From a virus, in IMG/VR virus record IMGVR_UViG_3300025131_000328, positions 1 through 27,506 of that record: a stretch of 27,506 nt of DNA; one strand, 5' to 3'. Shown here piece by piece: positions 15,246-23,099 of this stretch. Made by a program: the position numbers and the translations under genes. The stretch's first letter is position 1. The number at the start of each line of letters is the position of its first letter. Under the pieces are notes generated by a model. That model was not told the DNA's origin. It made no database searches and saw only the letters and a list, made by a program, of their open reading frames with translations.

Positions 15246-15659
15246 ATGCCTAGAAAAACAAATCAACAATTATTTTTAGAATTAAAGGACGAGATGGCGG
15301 AAATGAGGGATCAGTTGCCAAATGGGGAACTGTTGGAAATAAAAAAATGCATGAATAATATATCCCTTCAGCAAAAAATTTTAAATGAAGATTTCTCAGA
15401 AATGAGGGGTGATTTATCTATGCTGAAGAAAAAATTACTTAATCCTGAAAATGGAGTAGTTGTAAGAGTTAATAAAAATACTAGTGATGTTGCTGAACTT
15501 AGTAAATATTCGAAAAAATTTTTAGATGAGTGTGGTAATATAAAACATGATATAAAAGAAATTAAAAAATTTAAAAATGGAATTCATAGGGCTATGTGGA
15601 TAGTTTATACTGCCATTATGAGTATAATTGTTAAATTATTATTTTTTGATGGGAAGTAA
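15246..15659 (+). CDS. Coiled-coil protein with C-terminal membrane anchor (XhlA-like layout)
   Basis: A 137-residue protein. Residues about 1-110 are strongly helical and charged with heptad-like spacing (LKDEMAEMRDQL, ISLQQKILNEDFSEMRGDLSML, VAELSKYSKKFLDECGNIKHDIKEIKKF). A single hydrophobic helix lies near the C-terminus (AMWIVYTAIMSIIVKLLFF), followed by DGK. This layout, a cytoplasmic or periplasmic coil plus a C-terminal TM, resembles XhlA-type holin accessory proteins, with no diagnostic motif. It sits 5 bases after the holin-like gene and 1 base before the next gene, suggesting joint expression. Confidence 0.6.
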   Translation: MPRKTNQQLFLELKDEMAEMRDQLPNGELLEIKKCMNNISLQQKILNEDFSEMRGDLSMLKKKLLNPENGVVVRVNKNTSDVAELSKYSKKFLDECGNIKHDIKEIKKFKNGIHRAMWIVYTAIMSIIVKLLFFDGK

Positions 15660-15660
15660 G

Positions 15661-15990
15661 ATGATTAAAAAGTTTAAAAATTGGATCATTGGATTATTTT
15701 CTGCTTTGGGAGCTTTTTTTGTATTATTATCAATCTTCAAAAAGAAAAAATTAAAAGATATAAAAGAAGTAAAAGAAAACGAGAAAGAAATTGAAATTAT
15801 AAAATCGGATTTAGATAATCTGAAAAAGGTCAAAAAAGAAGCCAAGAAAAAAGTCAAAAAACTCGAAAAAACTGCTGACGGAAGAAGTAAAAAAGTTAAA
15901 ACTGCTAAGAAAGAAGCTTCAAAGGTTGATAAGACTATAAAAGATTTAGAAGCCGAATTGAAAGCAAAAGAAAAATTATTGGGTTTATAG
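15661..15990 (+). CDS. N-terminally anchored coiled-coil protein (i-spanin-like layout)
   Basis: 109 residues from the ATG at 15661, directly after the upstream stop; an in-frame TTG at 15628 would overlap that gene and is rejected. An N-terminal TM (about residues 9-26, WIIGLFSALGAFFVLLSIF) is followed by a Lys/Glu-rich coiled coil (ENEKEIEIIKSDLDNLKK, LEKTADGRSKKVKTAKKE, IKDLEAELKAKEKLLGL). One TM plus a long periplasmic coil is the plan of inner-membrane spanins (Rz-type), which join the two membranes at the end of lysis. The neighbour at 15994 has a signal peptide and a coil and could be its partner. Rz proteins are very divergent, so this is a layout call only. Confidence 0.55.
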   Translation: MIKKFKNWIIGLFSALGAFFVLLSIFKKKKLKDIKEVKENEKEIEIIKSDLDNLKKVKKEAKKKVKKLEKTADGRSKKVKTAKKEASKVDKTIKDLEAELKAKEKLLGL

Positions 15991-15993
15991 GTA

Positions 15994-16395
15994 ATGAGAA
16001 GGTTATTTTTATTTTTATTGATTATTCCAAATTTATGTTTTTCTCAAATTGATACTTGTGAGACTTACAAGGAATTATATTCTACGTCCAAAGCTTTAAA
16101 TTTGGAATACAAGAAAAAAATTTCTAAATTAGATATTGTTATATTGGAGCAGGATTCATTAGTCTCAGTCAAAAATGAGATATTATTCCAAAAAGATTTT
16201 ATGTTGAGAAATGATAGCTTGCAGTTTGATTTATATAATAAACAAATTAAATTGTTAAATGAAAATTTATCAATATACCAAAAGGAACGGGAAAAGCAAG
16301 GAAAATGGCATAAGAGATTTGTACCCGGTTTTGTAGTTGGAACGATTGGAACTGTTTTTTTGATAAACGCTATTAATTATAGTCTGCCTCAGTAA
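15994..16395 (+). CDS. Secreted coiled-coil protein with C-terminal membrane segment (spanin-like)
   Basis: A 133-residue protein with a clear signal peptide (MRRLFLFLLIIPNLCFS, cleavage before Gln-Ile-Asp). The FSQ end is typical of Bacteroidota export signals and is one of the host clues. The body is helical and charged (YKKKISKLDIVILEQDSL, LQFDLYNKQIKLLNENLSIY), and a hydrophobic segment lies near the C-terminus (FVPGFVVGTIGTVFLINAI). Signal peptide, coil and C-terminal TM is the plan of unimolecular spanins, except that no convincing lipobox precedes the Cys (PNLC), so lipidation is doubtful. It lies 3 bases after the i-spanin-like gene and 33 bases before terminase, whose gap carries the recurrent promoter-like element. 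Confidence 0.6.
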   Translation: MRRLFLFLLIIPNLCFSQIDTCETYKELYSTSKALNLEYKKKISKLDIVILEQDSLVSVKNEILFQKDFMLRNDSLQFDLYNKQIKLLNENLSIYQKEREKQGKWHKRFVPGFVVGTIGTVFLINAINYSLPQ

Positions 16396-16410
16396 TTTAA
16401 TTAATTATTT

Positions 16411-16428
16411 TTTGATATTTATATATAG
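16411..16428 (+). promoter_or_regulatory. Recurrent intergenic element immediately before terminase
   Basis: TTTGATATTTATATATAG ends directly at the terminase ATG (16429). It contains the GATATTTAT core; transcripts starting here would have almost no leader. Confidence 0.35.
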
Positions 16429-18012
16429 ATGAAAAATCAAAAGTCCATAAAGGAAATTATTGCCGAGGAATATAAGAAATGTGCTGTTGAACCCAGTTAT
16501 TTTATGAAAAAATATTGCCAGATTCAGCATCCAACCAGAGGCAAAATAAATTTTAATTTATATCCATTCCAAGAAAAAGTATTAAATCAATTTAGAGAAA
16601 AAGATTATAATATAATTCTTAAATCAAGACAATTAGGAATTTCTACTCTTACTGGGGGATATTCTTTGTGGTTAATGTTATTTCACACAGATAAAAATGT
16701 TTTAGTAATTGCTACCAAACAAGATGTAGCTAAAAATCTTGTAACAAAGGTTCGAACAATGCATGAAAATCTTCCTTCTTGGTTGAGGGGAGAAACAATT
16801 GAAGATAATAAACTTTCACTTAGATTTGCAAATGGATCTCAAATAAAAGCAATTTCTGCATCAGCTGATGCTGGTAGATCTGAAGCATTATCTTTATTAG
16901 TTTTAGATGAAGCAGCTTTTATTGATAGAATTGATGATATTTGGGCATCTGCACAACAAACACTTGCAACTGGTGGTAAATCAATTATTTTGTCAACTCC
17001 AAATGGAATTGGTAACTTTTTTCATAAGACTTGGGTAAAAGCCGAAGATGGTGAAAATAAGTTTAATACTATTCGACTACACTGGTCATTGCATCCTGAA
17101 AGAAATCAGGAGTGGCGAGACGAACAAGACGAATTACTCGGAGTCAAATTAGCAGCCCAAGAATGTGATTGTGATTTTATTAGTTCTGGTAATTCTGTAA
17201 TAGATGGTAGTTTGATAGAATGGTATAAAGAAACTTATGCTGAAGAGCCCATAGAAAAAAGAGGCTTTGATGGAAATTATTGGATCTGGGAACCTCCTAA
17301 TTATGTTAAAGATTATATAGTAGTTGCTGACGTTGCTCGAGGTGATGGGACTGATTATTCGGCATTTCATGTAATAGATATTGATGAGGTTAAACAAGTA
17401 GCTGAATATAGGGGATTATTGACTCCAAAAGATTTTGGAAATATGTTGGTGGGGGTATCAACAGAATATAATGATGCTTTATTGGTTATTGAGAATGCCA
17501 ATGTGGGTTGGGGATCTTTACAGGCTGCCATAGATCGAGGGTATAAAAATTTATATTATACGTATAAACAAGAAGGAACAGTTGATTCTTCAATTCAACT
17601 TCAAAAAGGTTATGATTTAAAAGACAGGTCACAAATGACACCAGGTTTTACGACTTCAATGAAAACTCGTCCTCTTTTAATTTCAAAGCTTGATATTTAT
17701 TTTAGAGAAAAAGTATGTATTGTTAAATCGAAACGATTGCTTGAAGAGTTGAGAGTCTTTATTTGGAATGGGCATAAAGCAGAAGCTCGACAAGGATATA
17801 ATGATGACTTAACAATGGCTTTTGCTATTGGACTTTGGGTTCGAGACACAGCTCTTAAACTTAGAAATGAGGGCCTTGAATTAGATAAAAAAGCTTTGGG
17901 ATTAATGGGAAAATCTTCTCCGGAGATATATACGGGAATCATGCCCGAAAACGATCCTTGGAATATGAAAATAAAGGGAGAGAACGAAGATATTACCTGG
18001 TTAATTAATTAA
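16429..18012 (+). CDS. Terminase large subunit (gp17-like)
   Basis: A 527-residue packaging motor. The ATPase half has the Walker A-type KSRQLGIST (65-73), Walker B LLVLDEAAF (Asp160, Glu161) and a coupling-type LSTPNGIGNFF. The nuclease half has VVADVARGDGTDYS (Asp301), LVIENANVGWG (Glu355) and GYNDDLTMAFAIGLW (Asp459/Asp460), the RNase H-fold triad used to cut concatemeric DNA. Domain order, motif spacing and length fit T4 gp17 (610 residues) and its marine relatives. No small terminase is encoded next to it. The portal follows after 8 bases, as expected for motor docking partners. The frame is complete. Confidence 0.97.
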   Translation: MKNQKSIKEIIAEEYKKCAVEPSYFMKKYCQIQHPTRGKINFNLYPFQEKVLNQFREKDYNIILKSRQLGISTLTGGYSLWLMLFHTDKNVLVIATKQDVAKNLVTKVRTMHENLPSWLRGETIEDNKLSLRFANGSQIKAISASADAGRSEALSLLVLDEAAFIDRIDDIWASAQQTLATGGKSIILSTPNGIGNFFHKTWVKAEDGENKFNTIRLHWSLHPERNQEWRDEQDELLGVKLAAQECDCDFISSGNSVIDGSLIEWYKETYAEEPIEKRGFDGNYWIWEPPNYVKDYIVVADVARGDGTDYSAFHVIDIDEVKQVAEYRGLLTPKDFGNMLVGVSTEYNDALLVIENANVGWGSLQAAIDRGYKNLYYTYKQEGTVDSSIQLQKGYDLKDRSQMTPGFTTSMKTRPLLISKLDIYFREKVCIVKSKRLLEELRVFIWNGHKAEARQGYNDDLTMAFAIGLWVRDTALKLRNEGLELDKKALGLMGKSSPEIYTGIMPENDPWNMKIKGENEDITWLIN

Positions 18013-18020
18013 GGATAAAA

Positions 18021-19895
18021 ATGGCTAACAAATCACTTTTTAGCAGATTAAGAAAATTATTTTCAACTGGTATTATAATCAGGCGTGTCGGTGACAAAAA
18101 ATTAAAAGTTGTCGATACAGATTCCCTGCAGGCAGATGGAAATTTAGAAACAAATAAATTAGTAGATCGATATAGTAGATTATATCCGGGAACAAGCTGG
18201 GCTGATTACCAAACCCAACAGGGAAATATTGGGATTCGTTCAGAATTATTTAATGATTATGAAGCCATGGATATGGATTCTATTATAGCTTCTGCATTAG
18301 ATATTTATTCAGAAGAATCCACAGTTAAAAATGGCTTTGGAAATGTATTAGATATTAGATCTCCAAAAAAAGAAATTTATGATATATTACACAATCTATT
18401 TTATGATATTCTAAATATAGAATTTAATTTATATCTTTGGATCCGGAGTATGTGTAAGTATGGAGATTTTTTCCTCAAGATGGATATTGTTGAAAAATAT
18501 GGAATAGTAAATGTTATTCCAATATCTCCTTATTTTATGGTCAGAGAGGAAAGCATAGATCCTTCTAAGCCAGACGAAGTTAGATATTATATAGATGAAT
18601 CTCTTGGCGGAAATGCTTATGCATCTGGATTAGTAACTGGTGGAAAAAGGGATTATTTAGAAAATTATGAAGTAGCTCATTTTAGACTGATAGGAGATAC
18701 AAACTATCTTCCATATGGAAAAGCCATGATCGAACCGGCTAGGAGGGTTTGGAAACAATTAACCCTTATGGAAGATGCAATGTTAATTCATAGGATCATG
18801 CGAGCGCCCGAGCGTAGAATATTTAAAGTAGATATTGGAAACATTCCACCAAATGAAGTTGAAAGTTACATGCAAAAAGTTATAAATAAAGTAAAAAAGA
18901 CTCCGTATGTTGACAATACAACGGGAGATTATAACTTAAAGTTTAACCTGCAGAATATGTTAGAAGATTATTATATGCCAGTACGAGGAGGACAAAGTGG
19001 TACTGAAATAGAAACTTTGAGCGGAATGGAATTTGGAGGAATTGATGACATTGAATATTTAAGAAATAGAATGTTTGCAGCTCTCAAGGTTCCAAAAGCT
19101 TTTATTGGATATGAGGAAGCAGTAGAAGGGAAAGCAACTTTAGCAGCCCAAGACGTTAGGTTTGCCAGAACAATAGAGAGAATTCAAAAAATAGTTACTT
19201 CGGAATTAACAAAACTAGCAATTGTTCATTTATATTCTCAGGGATATACAAACGAGGATCTTGTTGATTTTGAATTGGAATTAACAAACCCATCTACAAT
19301 AGCCGAGGGAGAAAAATTAGAATTGTGGAATGAGAAAATTAGTATTGCTAGTTCGATTAAGGATCTTAATATGCTTTCTGAAGATTGGATATATAAATAT
19401 ATATTTGATCTGTCTACTGAGGACGTTAGTGTAGAGAGGGAAAAAGTAATTGAAGATCTTAAACAAAGATTTAGAAAAGAAGAAATTGAAACCCAAGGAA
19501 ATGATCCAATGAAGACTGGTGAAATCCGAGGAACAGAATATGCACTTGCTCAAATAGATACCGGTGGACAAGCAGCTCCAGGACAACCACAACCATCTGG
19601 AGGAGAATCTGAAGAAACCGAATTAGCTTTTGAAGGCAATAAAAAAGTTGGAAGACCTGATGAAGGTCCAAAATCTGGTAACCAAGATAGTGCAAGAGGC
19701 AGAGATCCAATTGGTAAAGAAAAAAGAAAGAGGGATATTAAAAATAGAGATCGTTCGATAAAGGGTAGTAATAATAAGTCTCCATTGGCTAGAGAAGTTA
19801 AAAATTCTATGAATGGAAAGTTTAGAAACACGAAAATATTGAATGAAAGATCCCTTTTAGACGAAAATAATTTAATAAATGACGAAAACTTATAA
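18021..19895 (+). CDS. Portal vertex protein (gp20-like)
   Basis: A 624-residue portal that forms the dodecameric DNA channel. T4 gp20-type blocks are intact: EDAMLIHRIMRAPERRIFKV (Arg261-Arg266 region), VDIGNIPPNEVESYM, MLEDYYMPVRGG, GTEIETLSG, GIDDIEYLRNRMFAALKVP and KATLAAQDVRFARTIERIQK. T4 gp20 is about 524 residues. The extra length is a C-terminal tail of about 110 residues, Gly/Gln/Pro-rich (GGQAAPGQPQPSGGESEE), then strongly basic (GRDPIGKEKRKRDIKNRDRS), ending in a short acidic helix. Its role is unknown. An AAGGAT ribosome-binding site lies about 5 bases before the ATG. Confidence 0.97.
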   Translation: MANKSLFSRLRKLFSTGIIIRRVGDKKLKVVDTDSLQADGNLETNKLVDRYSRLYPGTSWADYQTQQGNIGIRSELFNDYEAMDMDSIIASALDIYSEESTVKNGFGNVLDIRSPKKEIYDILHNLFYDILNIEFNLYLWIRSMCKYGDFFLKMDIVEKYGIVNVIPISPYFMVREESIDPSKPDEVRYYIDESLGGNAYASGLVTGGKRDYLENYEVAHFRLIGDTNYLPYGKAMIEPARRVWKQLTLMEDAMLIHRIMRAPERRIFKVDIGNIPPNEVESYMQKVINKVKKTPYVDNTTGDYNLKFNLQNMLEDYYMPVRGGQSGTEIETLSGMEFGGIDDIEYLRNRMFAALKVPKAFIGYEEAVEGKATLAAQDVRFARTIERIQKIVTSELTKLAIVHLYSQGYTNEDLVDFELELTNPSTIAEGEKLELWNEKISIASSIKDLNMLSEDWIYKYIFDLSTEDVSVEREKVIEDLKQRFRKEEIETQGNDPMKTGEIRGTEYALAQIDTGGQAAPGQPQPSGGESEETELAFEGNKKVGRPDEGPKSGNQDSARGRDPIGKEKRKRDIKNRDRSIKGSNNKSPLAREVKNSMNGKFRNTKILNERSLLDENNLINDENL

Positions 19896-19910
19896 TATAG
19901 TTTTTTAACA

Positions 19911-19966
19911 TGATATTTATTTAAGAAATTGATATATTTAAATATATAGTGGAATATTTATAATGG
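19911..19966 (+). promoter_or_regulatory. Two copies of the recurrent intergenic element
   Basis: TGATATTTATTTAAG at 19911-19925 and GGAATATTTATAATGG at 19951-19966, the second running into the ATG at 19963, fill the 67-base gap after portal. The strict GATATTTAT core is in the first copy. Confidence 0.35.
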
Positions 19967-20820
19967 TGAAACATAATAAGATTAAAAATACTGGCATTAT
20001 TTTTGAAGTGTTGATTAGACAATTAACTTCTGATGTATTAAATGATAAGAATAAGACTCCAGCCGTAGGAATAATCAGAGAACACTTTAAATCTGGTAGT
20101 CAACTTAAGAAAGAATTAAATCTTTATCGTGGACTCTTCGAAGAAAAATTTTCGTCAGAAGCTAAAGCCTCTAAGTTTTTAGATTTGATTTTAAAAGAAC
20201 GAAAAAATCTTAATAGTTCAAACTTAAGAAGAGAAAAATATAATTTGATTAAAGCAATTCAAGAAGATTATGAAATTAATGATTTTTTTAAGACTAGAAT
20301 TAATGAATATAAAATTTATGCTTCTATTTATAGATTATTTAATTCCGATAGAGAGAAAGTAACTCCAAAAAAATTAACTGAATCATATTACACTCTAGTT
20401 GAAAATTTACAAAAAAAAGGTTCGAATATAAAAAAGACTGGTGGTATTGAATTATCGGAACAATCTAAAGATATTAAATTATTATCATATAAGATTCTTG
20501 TTGATAAGTTTAATGATAAATATGGAGATAAATTGAATGAGAATCAAAGAAATCTTTTATCTAGTTATATAAGTAATGTTTCAAAAAATAAAGCTCTAAA
20601 GACAGAATTAAAAAATCAAATTGAATTGGTTAGTAGGGAACTTTTAAATTGCATCAAGAAAATAAATAATAAAACCATCAAAATAAAATTAAAAGAGATT
20701 TCAAGTTATTTAAAAGGTATGAACGATTTAAACATTATAAAAGAAACTCATGTTTTATCTTTGATGAGATTTCATGAATTAATTAGGGAGCTAAAAAATG
20801 TCGATAAAAAAATTAGATAA
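19963..20820 (+). CDS. Head-cluster protein of unknown function
   Basis: A 285-residue, helical, Lys-rich protein without membrane segments. It begins MVKHNKIKNTGIIFEVLIRQ and continues LTSDVLNDKNKTPAVG. This start (KNTGIxFExLxRQxTSD) occurs in unnamed proteins next to portal in T4-like marine phages, to my recollection. It may be a prohead core or assembly factor because of its place between gp20-like and gp21-like genes, where T4 has gp67 and gp68, but it is much larger than those. It overlaps the next gene by 23 bases. Confidence 0.75.
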   Translation: MVKHNKIKNTGIIFEVLIRQLTSDVLNDKNKTPAVGIIREHFKSGSQLKKELNLYRGLFEEKFSSEAKASKFLDLILKERKNLNSSNLRREKYNLIKAIQEDYEINDFFKTRINEYKIYASIYRLFNSDREKVTPKKLTESYYTLVENLQKKGSNIKKTGGIELSEQSKDIKLLSYKILVDKFNDKYGDKLNENQRNLLSSYISNVSKNKALKTELKNQIELVSRELLNCIKKINNKTIKIKLKEISSYLKGMNDLNIIKETHVLSLMRFHELIRELKNVDKKIR

Positions 20821-21226
20821 CCTGATTGAAAAATTATCAAAAGACGAAGAAGTTGATGAAATTAGTACAACTTCTGGAATTGCTGGATATGAGACTCCAT
20901 ATGCATTTTCTGATGAAGACGAAGAAGATAGCAAGAAGATTGGAGAAACCAAATACAAAAATATAATGAAAGAAATATACAGTTTAAATTATGACTCATA
21001 TAAAAAGGACGAAACCTTAAATTCAAAGCAGAAAGTAAATGGAGCTATATCTGAAATATCAAAGAGATTATTTGAGATTGAAAGAATTTTGGGTCGTAAT
21101 CTTAAATTAAAAAAAGAGCAAGGTCTTGAATCAACTTCTTACTGGAAATCTACAAAGGGAAAACTTGGAAAAATTTCCGAAAGAATGAATAGAATAGCCG
21201 TTAAGATGAGAGATCTCTCGGCATGA
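20798..21226 (+). CDS. Head-cluster protein with acidic N-terminus and STTSGIAGYETPYAF motif
   Basis: A 142-residue protein with an acidic N-terminal part (EEVDEIS, SDEDEEDSKK) containing ISTTSGIAGYETPYAFS, a peptide I have seen in several unrelated proteins of T4-like phages as TTxGxAGYxTPxAF. The C-terminal part is a basic helix (AISEISKRLFEIERILGRNL, ISERMNRIAVKMRDL). It may be a core or scaffolding accessory. The start lies 23 bases inside the preceding gene, and the stop TGA overlaps the ATG of a 42-codon ORF (ATGA). Confidence 0.75.
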   Translation: MSIKKLDNLIEKLSKDEEVDEISTTSGIAGYETPYAFSDEDEEDSKKIGETKYKNIMKEIYSLNYDSYKKDETLNSKQKVNGAISEISKRLFEIERILGRNLKLKKEQGLESTSYWKSTKGKLGKISERMNRIAVKMRDLSA

Positions 21227-21351
21227 AAAAAAAGATATTAAAAGAGGAATTAACAAAATCGGACTTAGAAATAATACGAAAATTAATAAGAAAAGAATTA
21301 TCTTCAATATATTTTGACTTATATAGGTTAAAATCTACTTGGGTTAGATAG
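21223..21351 (+). CDS. Small basic helical protein, 42 residues
   Basis: The ATG at 21223 overlaps the upstream stop (ATGA) and the frame runs to TAG at 21349-21351. The product is MKKKILKEELTKSDLEIIRK followed by a second amphipathic helix ending STWVR. Size, overlap with its neighbour and tight fit before the ATG at 21361 support a real gene coupled to the upstream one. Function unknown. It is comparable in size to small T4 head genes, but no homology is visible. Confidence 0.6.
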   Translation: MKKKILKEELTKSDLEIIRKLIRKELSSIYFDLYRLKSTWVR

Positions 21352-21360
21352 GGAATCATT

Positions 21361-21582
21361 ATGAGCAATATGCAAAAACAAAAGTTAACCTGGCCAGAGT
21401 GGTCAAGAATTTCCGAAAATCAAAAGCTGATTGGGGAAAGTATGGTAAAAGCTAAGATTAAATATCAGCACGATTTATCTTTAGCAGAAAATTATAATAG
21501 ATATCTGATGAATATGATGGGATTAGTTTCAACACCATCAGCTCCTGGTATAAAAACAGGCGGCAGCAGTGATAATAAATAA
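21361..21582 (+). CDS. Small head-cluster protein of unknown function
   Basis: A 73-residue protein: a helical N-terminal part (QKLTWPEWSRISENQKLIGE, then MVKAKIKYQHDLSLAENYNR) and a short flexible Pro/Gly/Ser tail. No membrane segment or recognised motif. It is spaced 9 bases from the preceding small gene and 11 from the next. A structural or assembly role is inferred from position only. Confidence 0.65.
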   Translation: MSNMQKQKLTWPEWSRISENQKLIGESMVKAKIKYQHDLSLAENYNRYLMNMMGLVSTPSAPGIKTGGSSDNK

Positions 21583-21593
21583 GAAGGAAAAAA

Positions 21594-21899
21594 ATGGCAA
21601 AAGTAACTAGAACAGTACTAAAGACTTATTTCAATACTGGAGATAAGCCCACAGAAACTCAATTTGCTAGTTTGATTGATAGTAATTTGAATTTGAATGA
21701 TGGCGGAGATGTTAGTGGATCAGTAACGATCAATTATGCTTCTCAATCGTTTTCATTAAGTGCAAGTTTATCTGCTGTTAAGTTTGACAATCTACCTACT
21801 ACTCTTGCACAGGCAAGACTTATTGGTAGTGGTTCTTTATTTGCTTCTGGTAGCCTGCAAAATGCTGGTAGTAAAGCAGTACATGTATTCACTGGATGA
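21594..21899 (+). CDS. Small structural-like protein with YFNTGDKPTE motif
   Basis: A 101-residue protein. The N-terminal LKTYFNTGDKPTETQFASLI, then D-S, matches a motif (YFxTGDKPTxxQFxxLIDS) that I associate with fibre and surface proteins of Bacteroidota and their phages. The rest is Ser/Gly/Ala-rich beta-like sequence (SGSVTINYASQSFSLSASLS, LPTTLAQARLIGSGSLFASG). It is probably a virion decoration or neck component. GAAGGA lies 6 bases before the ATG. Its presence among head genes, rather than with fibres, is unusual. Confidence 0.7.
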   Translation: MAKVTRTVLKTYFNTGDKPTETQFASLIDSNLNLNDGGDVSGSVTINYASQSFSLSASLSAVKFDNLPTTLAQARLIGSGSLFASGSLQNAGSKAVHVFTG

Positions 21900-21913
21900 T
21901 ATAAATTAATATT

Positions 21914-21920
21914 GGAGGAT
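21914..21920 (+). promoter_or_regulatory. Strong Shine-Dalgarno site deciding the start at 21924
   Basis: GGAGGAT lies just ahead of the ATG at 21924. The in-frame TTG at 21912 overlaps this site and would place it inside the gene, so ATG is preferred. Confidence 0.7.
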
Positions 21921-21923
21921 GAT

Positions 21924-22121
21924 ATGCCCTTAGAAGATCTAATAGGTACATCTAAGTTTGATAAGATAAAAAAGGAATCCACTTTGGCTGGAATGACTGG
22001 TCCTATTGGTAATTATGCAAAGAATAAGGGAAATCCCTTGGAAGACTTTGCAGTAGATCCAGTGGCTTCGAAATTTAATATAGATGGAATACCAGAAAAG
22101 TATTCTAATAAGGTAGGATAA
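21924..22121 (+). CDS. Small head-cluster protein of unknown function
   Basis: A 65-residue protein starting MPLEDLIGTSKFDKIKKEST. It is Gly/Asn/Lys-rich with no membrane segment, and contains MTGPIGNYAKNKGNPLEDFA. It is followed 2 bases later by the protease. T4 has small core genes at this place, but no visible similarity allows a name. One of the strongest Shine-Dalgarno sites in the window precedes it. Confidence 0.65.
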   Translation: MPLEDLIGTSKFDKIKKESTLAGMTGPIGNYAKNKGNPLEDFAVDPVASKFNIDGIPEKYSNKVG

Positions 22122-22123
22122 AT

Positions 22124-22780
22124 ATGGCCAAACAGCTTTTAATTGATTATACCCCTTTTGAAATAACTCCTCGAATGATTAAAGAATCCGAGGAAAGAAA
22201 CGATGGGAAAGTAATTGTACAAGGAACTCTTCAAAGAGCCGGATCTAAAAATCAAAATGGAAGGGTTTATCCAAAAGATATCCTCATAAGAGAAGTCAAG
22301 AAATACAATGACAATCAAATTAAAGAAAGTAGAGCTCTGGGCGAGTTAGATCATCCAGAAAGTTCTGTTGTTAATTTGGCCAATGTTTCTCACAATATAT
22401 TGGAAACCTGGTTTGACGGGGATGATGTTATAGGAAAAGTTGAAGTCTTGGGAACGCCCAGCGGAAATATATTAAAGGAGCTTTTAAGAGCAGGTATTAA
22501 ACTTGGAATTAGTTCTAGAGGTCTTGGCAGTGTTAAACCTTTGTATGAAGAAGGAGATCACACTGTAGAAGTTCAGCCAGATTTTGAGTTGATTTGTTGG
22601 GATTTTGTTTCTAATCCTTCTACCCATGGGGCATTTATGGCTCCAATGCATGAATCTGTTGGCTCTAAAGTCAAGCTTGATAAATATCATAAAGTGAATA
22701 AGATAATAACCAATATAATTTGTGAAATGACCGGAGTTTGTAGAATTCCCACTCACAAAAAATCTAATTGTAAATGTTGA
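22124..22780 (+). CDS. Prohead core protease (gp21-like)
   Basis: A 218-residue serine protease of the herpesvirus/T4 gp21 fold (peptidase family U9/S80 type). It has GRVYPKDIL, the His motif GELDHPESSVV with His77, and the Ser motif LGISSRGLGSVK with Ser130/Ser131, plus the VQPDFELICWDFVSNPSTHG region. Its job is to process scaffold, core and capsid proteins in the prohead, usually after (I/L)xE before A/G. It lies in the T4 order portal - small genes - protease - scaffold - capsid. Length matches T4 gp21 (212). The C-terminal Cys pair (NCKC) is unusual and of unknown meaning. Confidence 0.95.
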   Translation: MAKQLLIDYTPFEITPRMIKESEERNDGKVIVQGTLQRAGSKNQNGRVYPKDILIREVKKYNDNQIKESRALGELDHPESSVVNLANVSHNILETWFDGDDVIGKVEVLGTPSGNILKELLRAGIKLGISSRGLGSVKPLYEEGDHTVEVQPDFELICWDFVSNPSTHGAFMAPMHESVGSKVKLDKYHKVNKIITNIICEMTGVCRIPTHKKSNCKC

Positions 22781-22789
22781 GGAAACAAA

Positions 22790-23071
22790 ATGGCCAATAT
22801 TAATTTAAAATCTCTTGTAAAAGAATCTATATTGGGAGATTTGCCAAGTTCAAAGCTTTTTAAATATAACAAGGGAACTGGTAAATATGATTCGCCAGTA
22901 TCTGTTAATGAAGCACCAATGGATATAGAACTTCAGGAGGATATATCTGATGTTCTTGTATTATTAGGTAGTATTTCTAAAAAAGTCAAATCATATAGTC
23001 CAAAAGCTTTTGGTAAGATCCAATCAGTTATGAAAACCTTAGTACAAGCTAAAAAAGATATTAGAAGTTAG
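22790..23071 (+). CDS. Head-cluster protein of unknown function
   Basis: A 93-residue protein, MANINLKSLVKESILGDLPS, with an N-terminal helix, a short Lys/Gly/Tyr linker and a C-terminal helical half (ISDVLVLLGSISKKVKSYSP). LKSLVKESI-type N-termini recur in proteins of T4-like head clusters and may serve as core-targeting or processing peptides (inference). A GAGGAA site lies 6 bases before the ATG. No membrane segment or enzyme motif. Confidence 0.7.
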   Translation: MANINLKSLVKESILGDLPSSKLFKYNKGTGKYDSPVSVNEAPMDIELQEDISDVLVLLGSISKKVKSYSPKAFGKIQSVMKTLVQAKKDIRS

Positions 23072-23099
23072 ACAAATTTAATCATTATAGGAAAAACTC

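Noticed and set aside
15628-15630. TTG at 15628 as start of the i-spanin-like gene
   Set aside because: It would overlap the previous gene by 32 bases. The ATG at 15661 directly after the stop gives a normal N-terminal membrane anchor.
16024-16045. Lipoprotein lipobox in the spanin-like protein
   Set aside because: Residues before the Cys (P-N-L) do not fit [LVI][AST][GAS]C; ordinary signal peptidase cleavage before Gln is more likely.
21912-21914. TTG at 21912 as start of the 65-residue gene
   Set aside because: The TTG lies in the Shine-Dalgarno sequence that serves the ATG at 21924.
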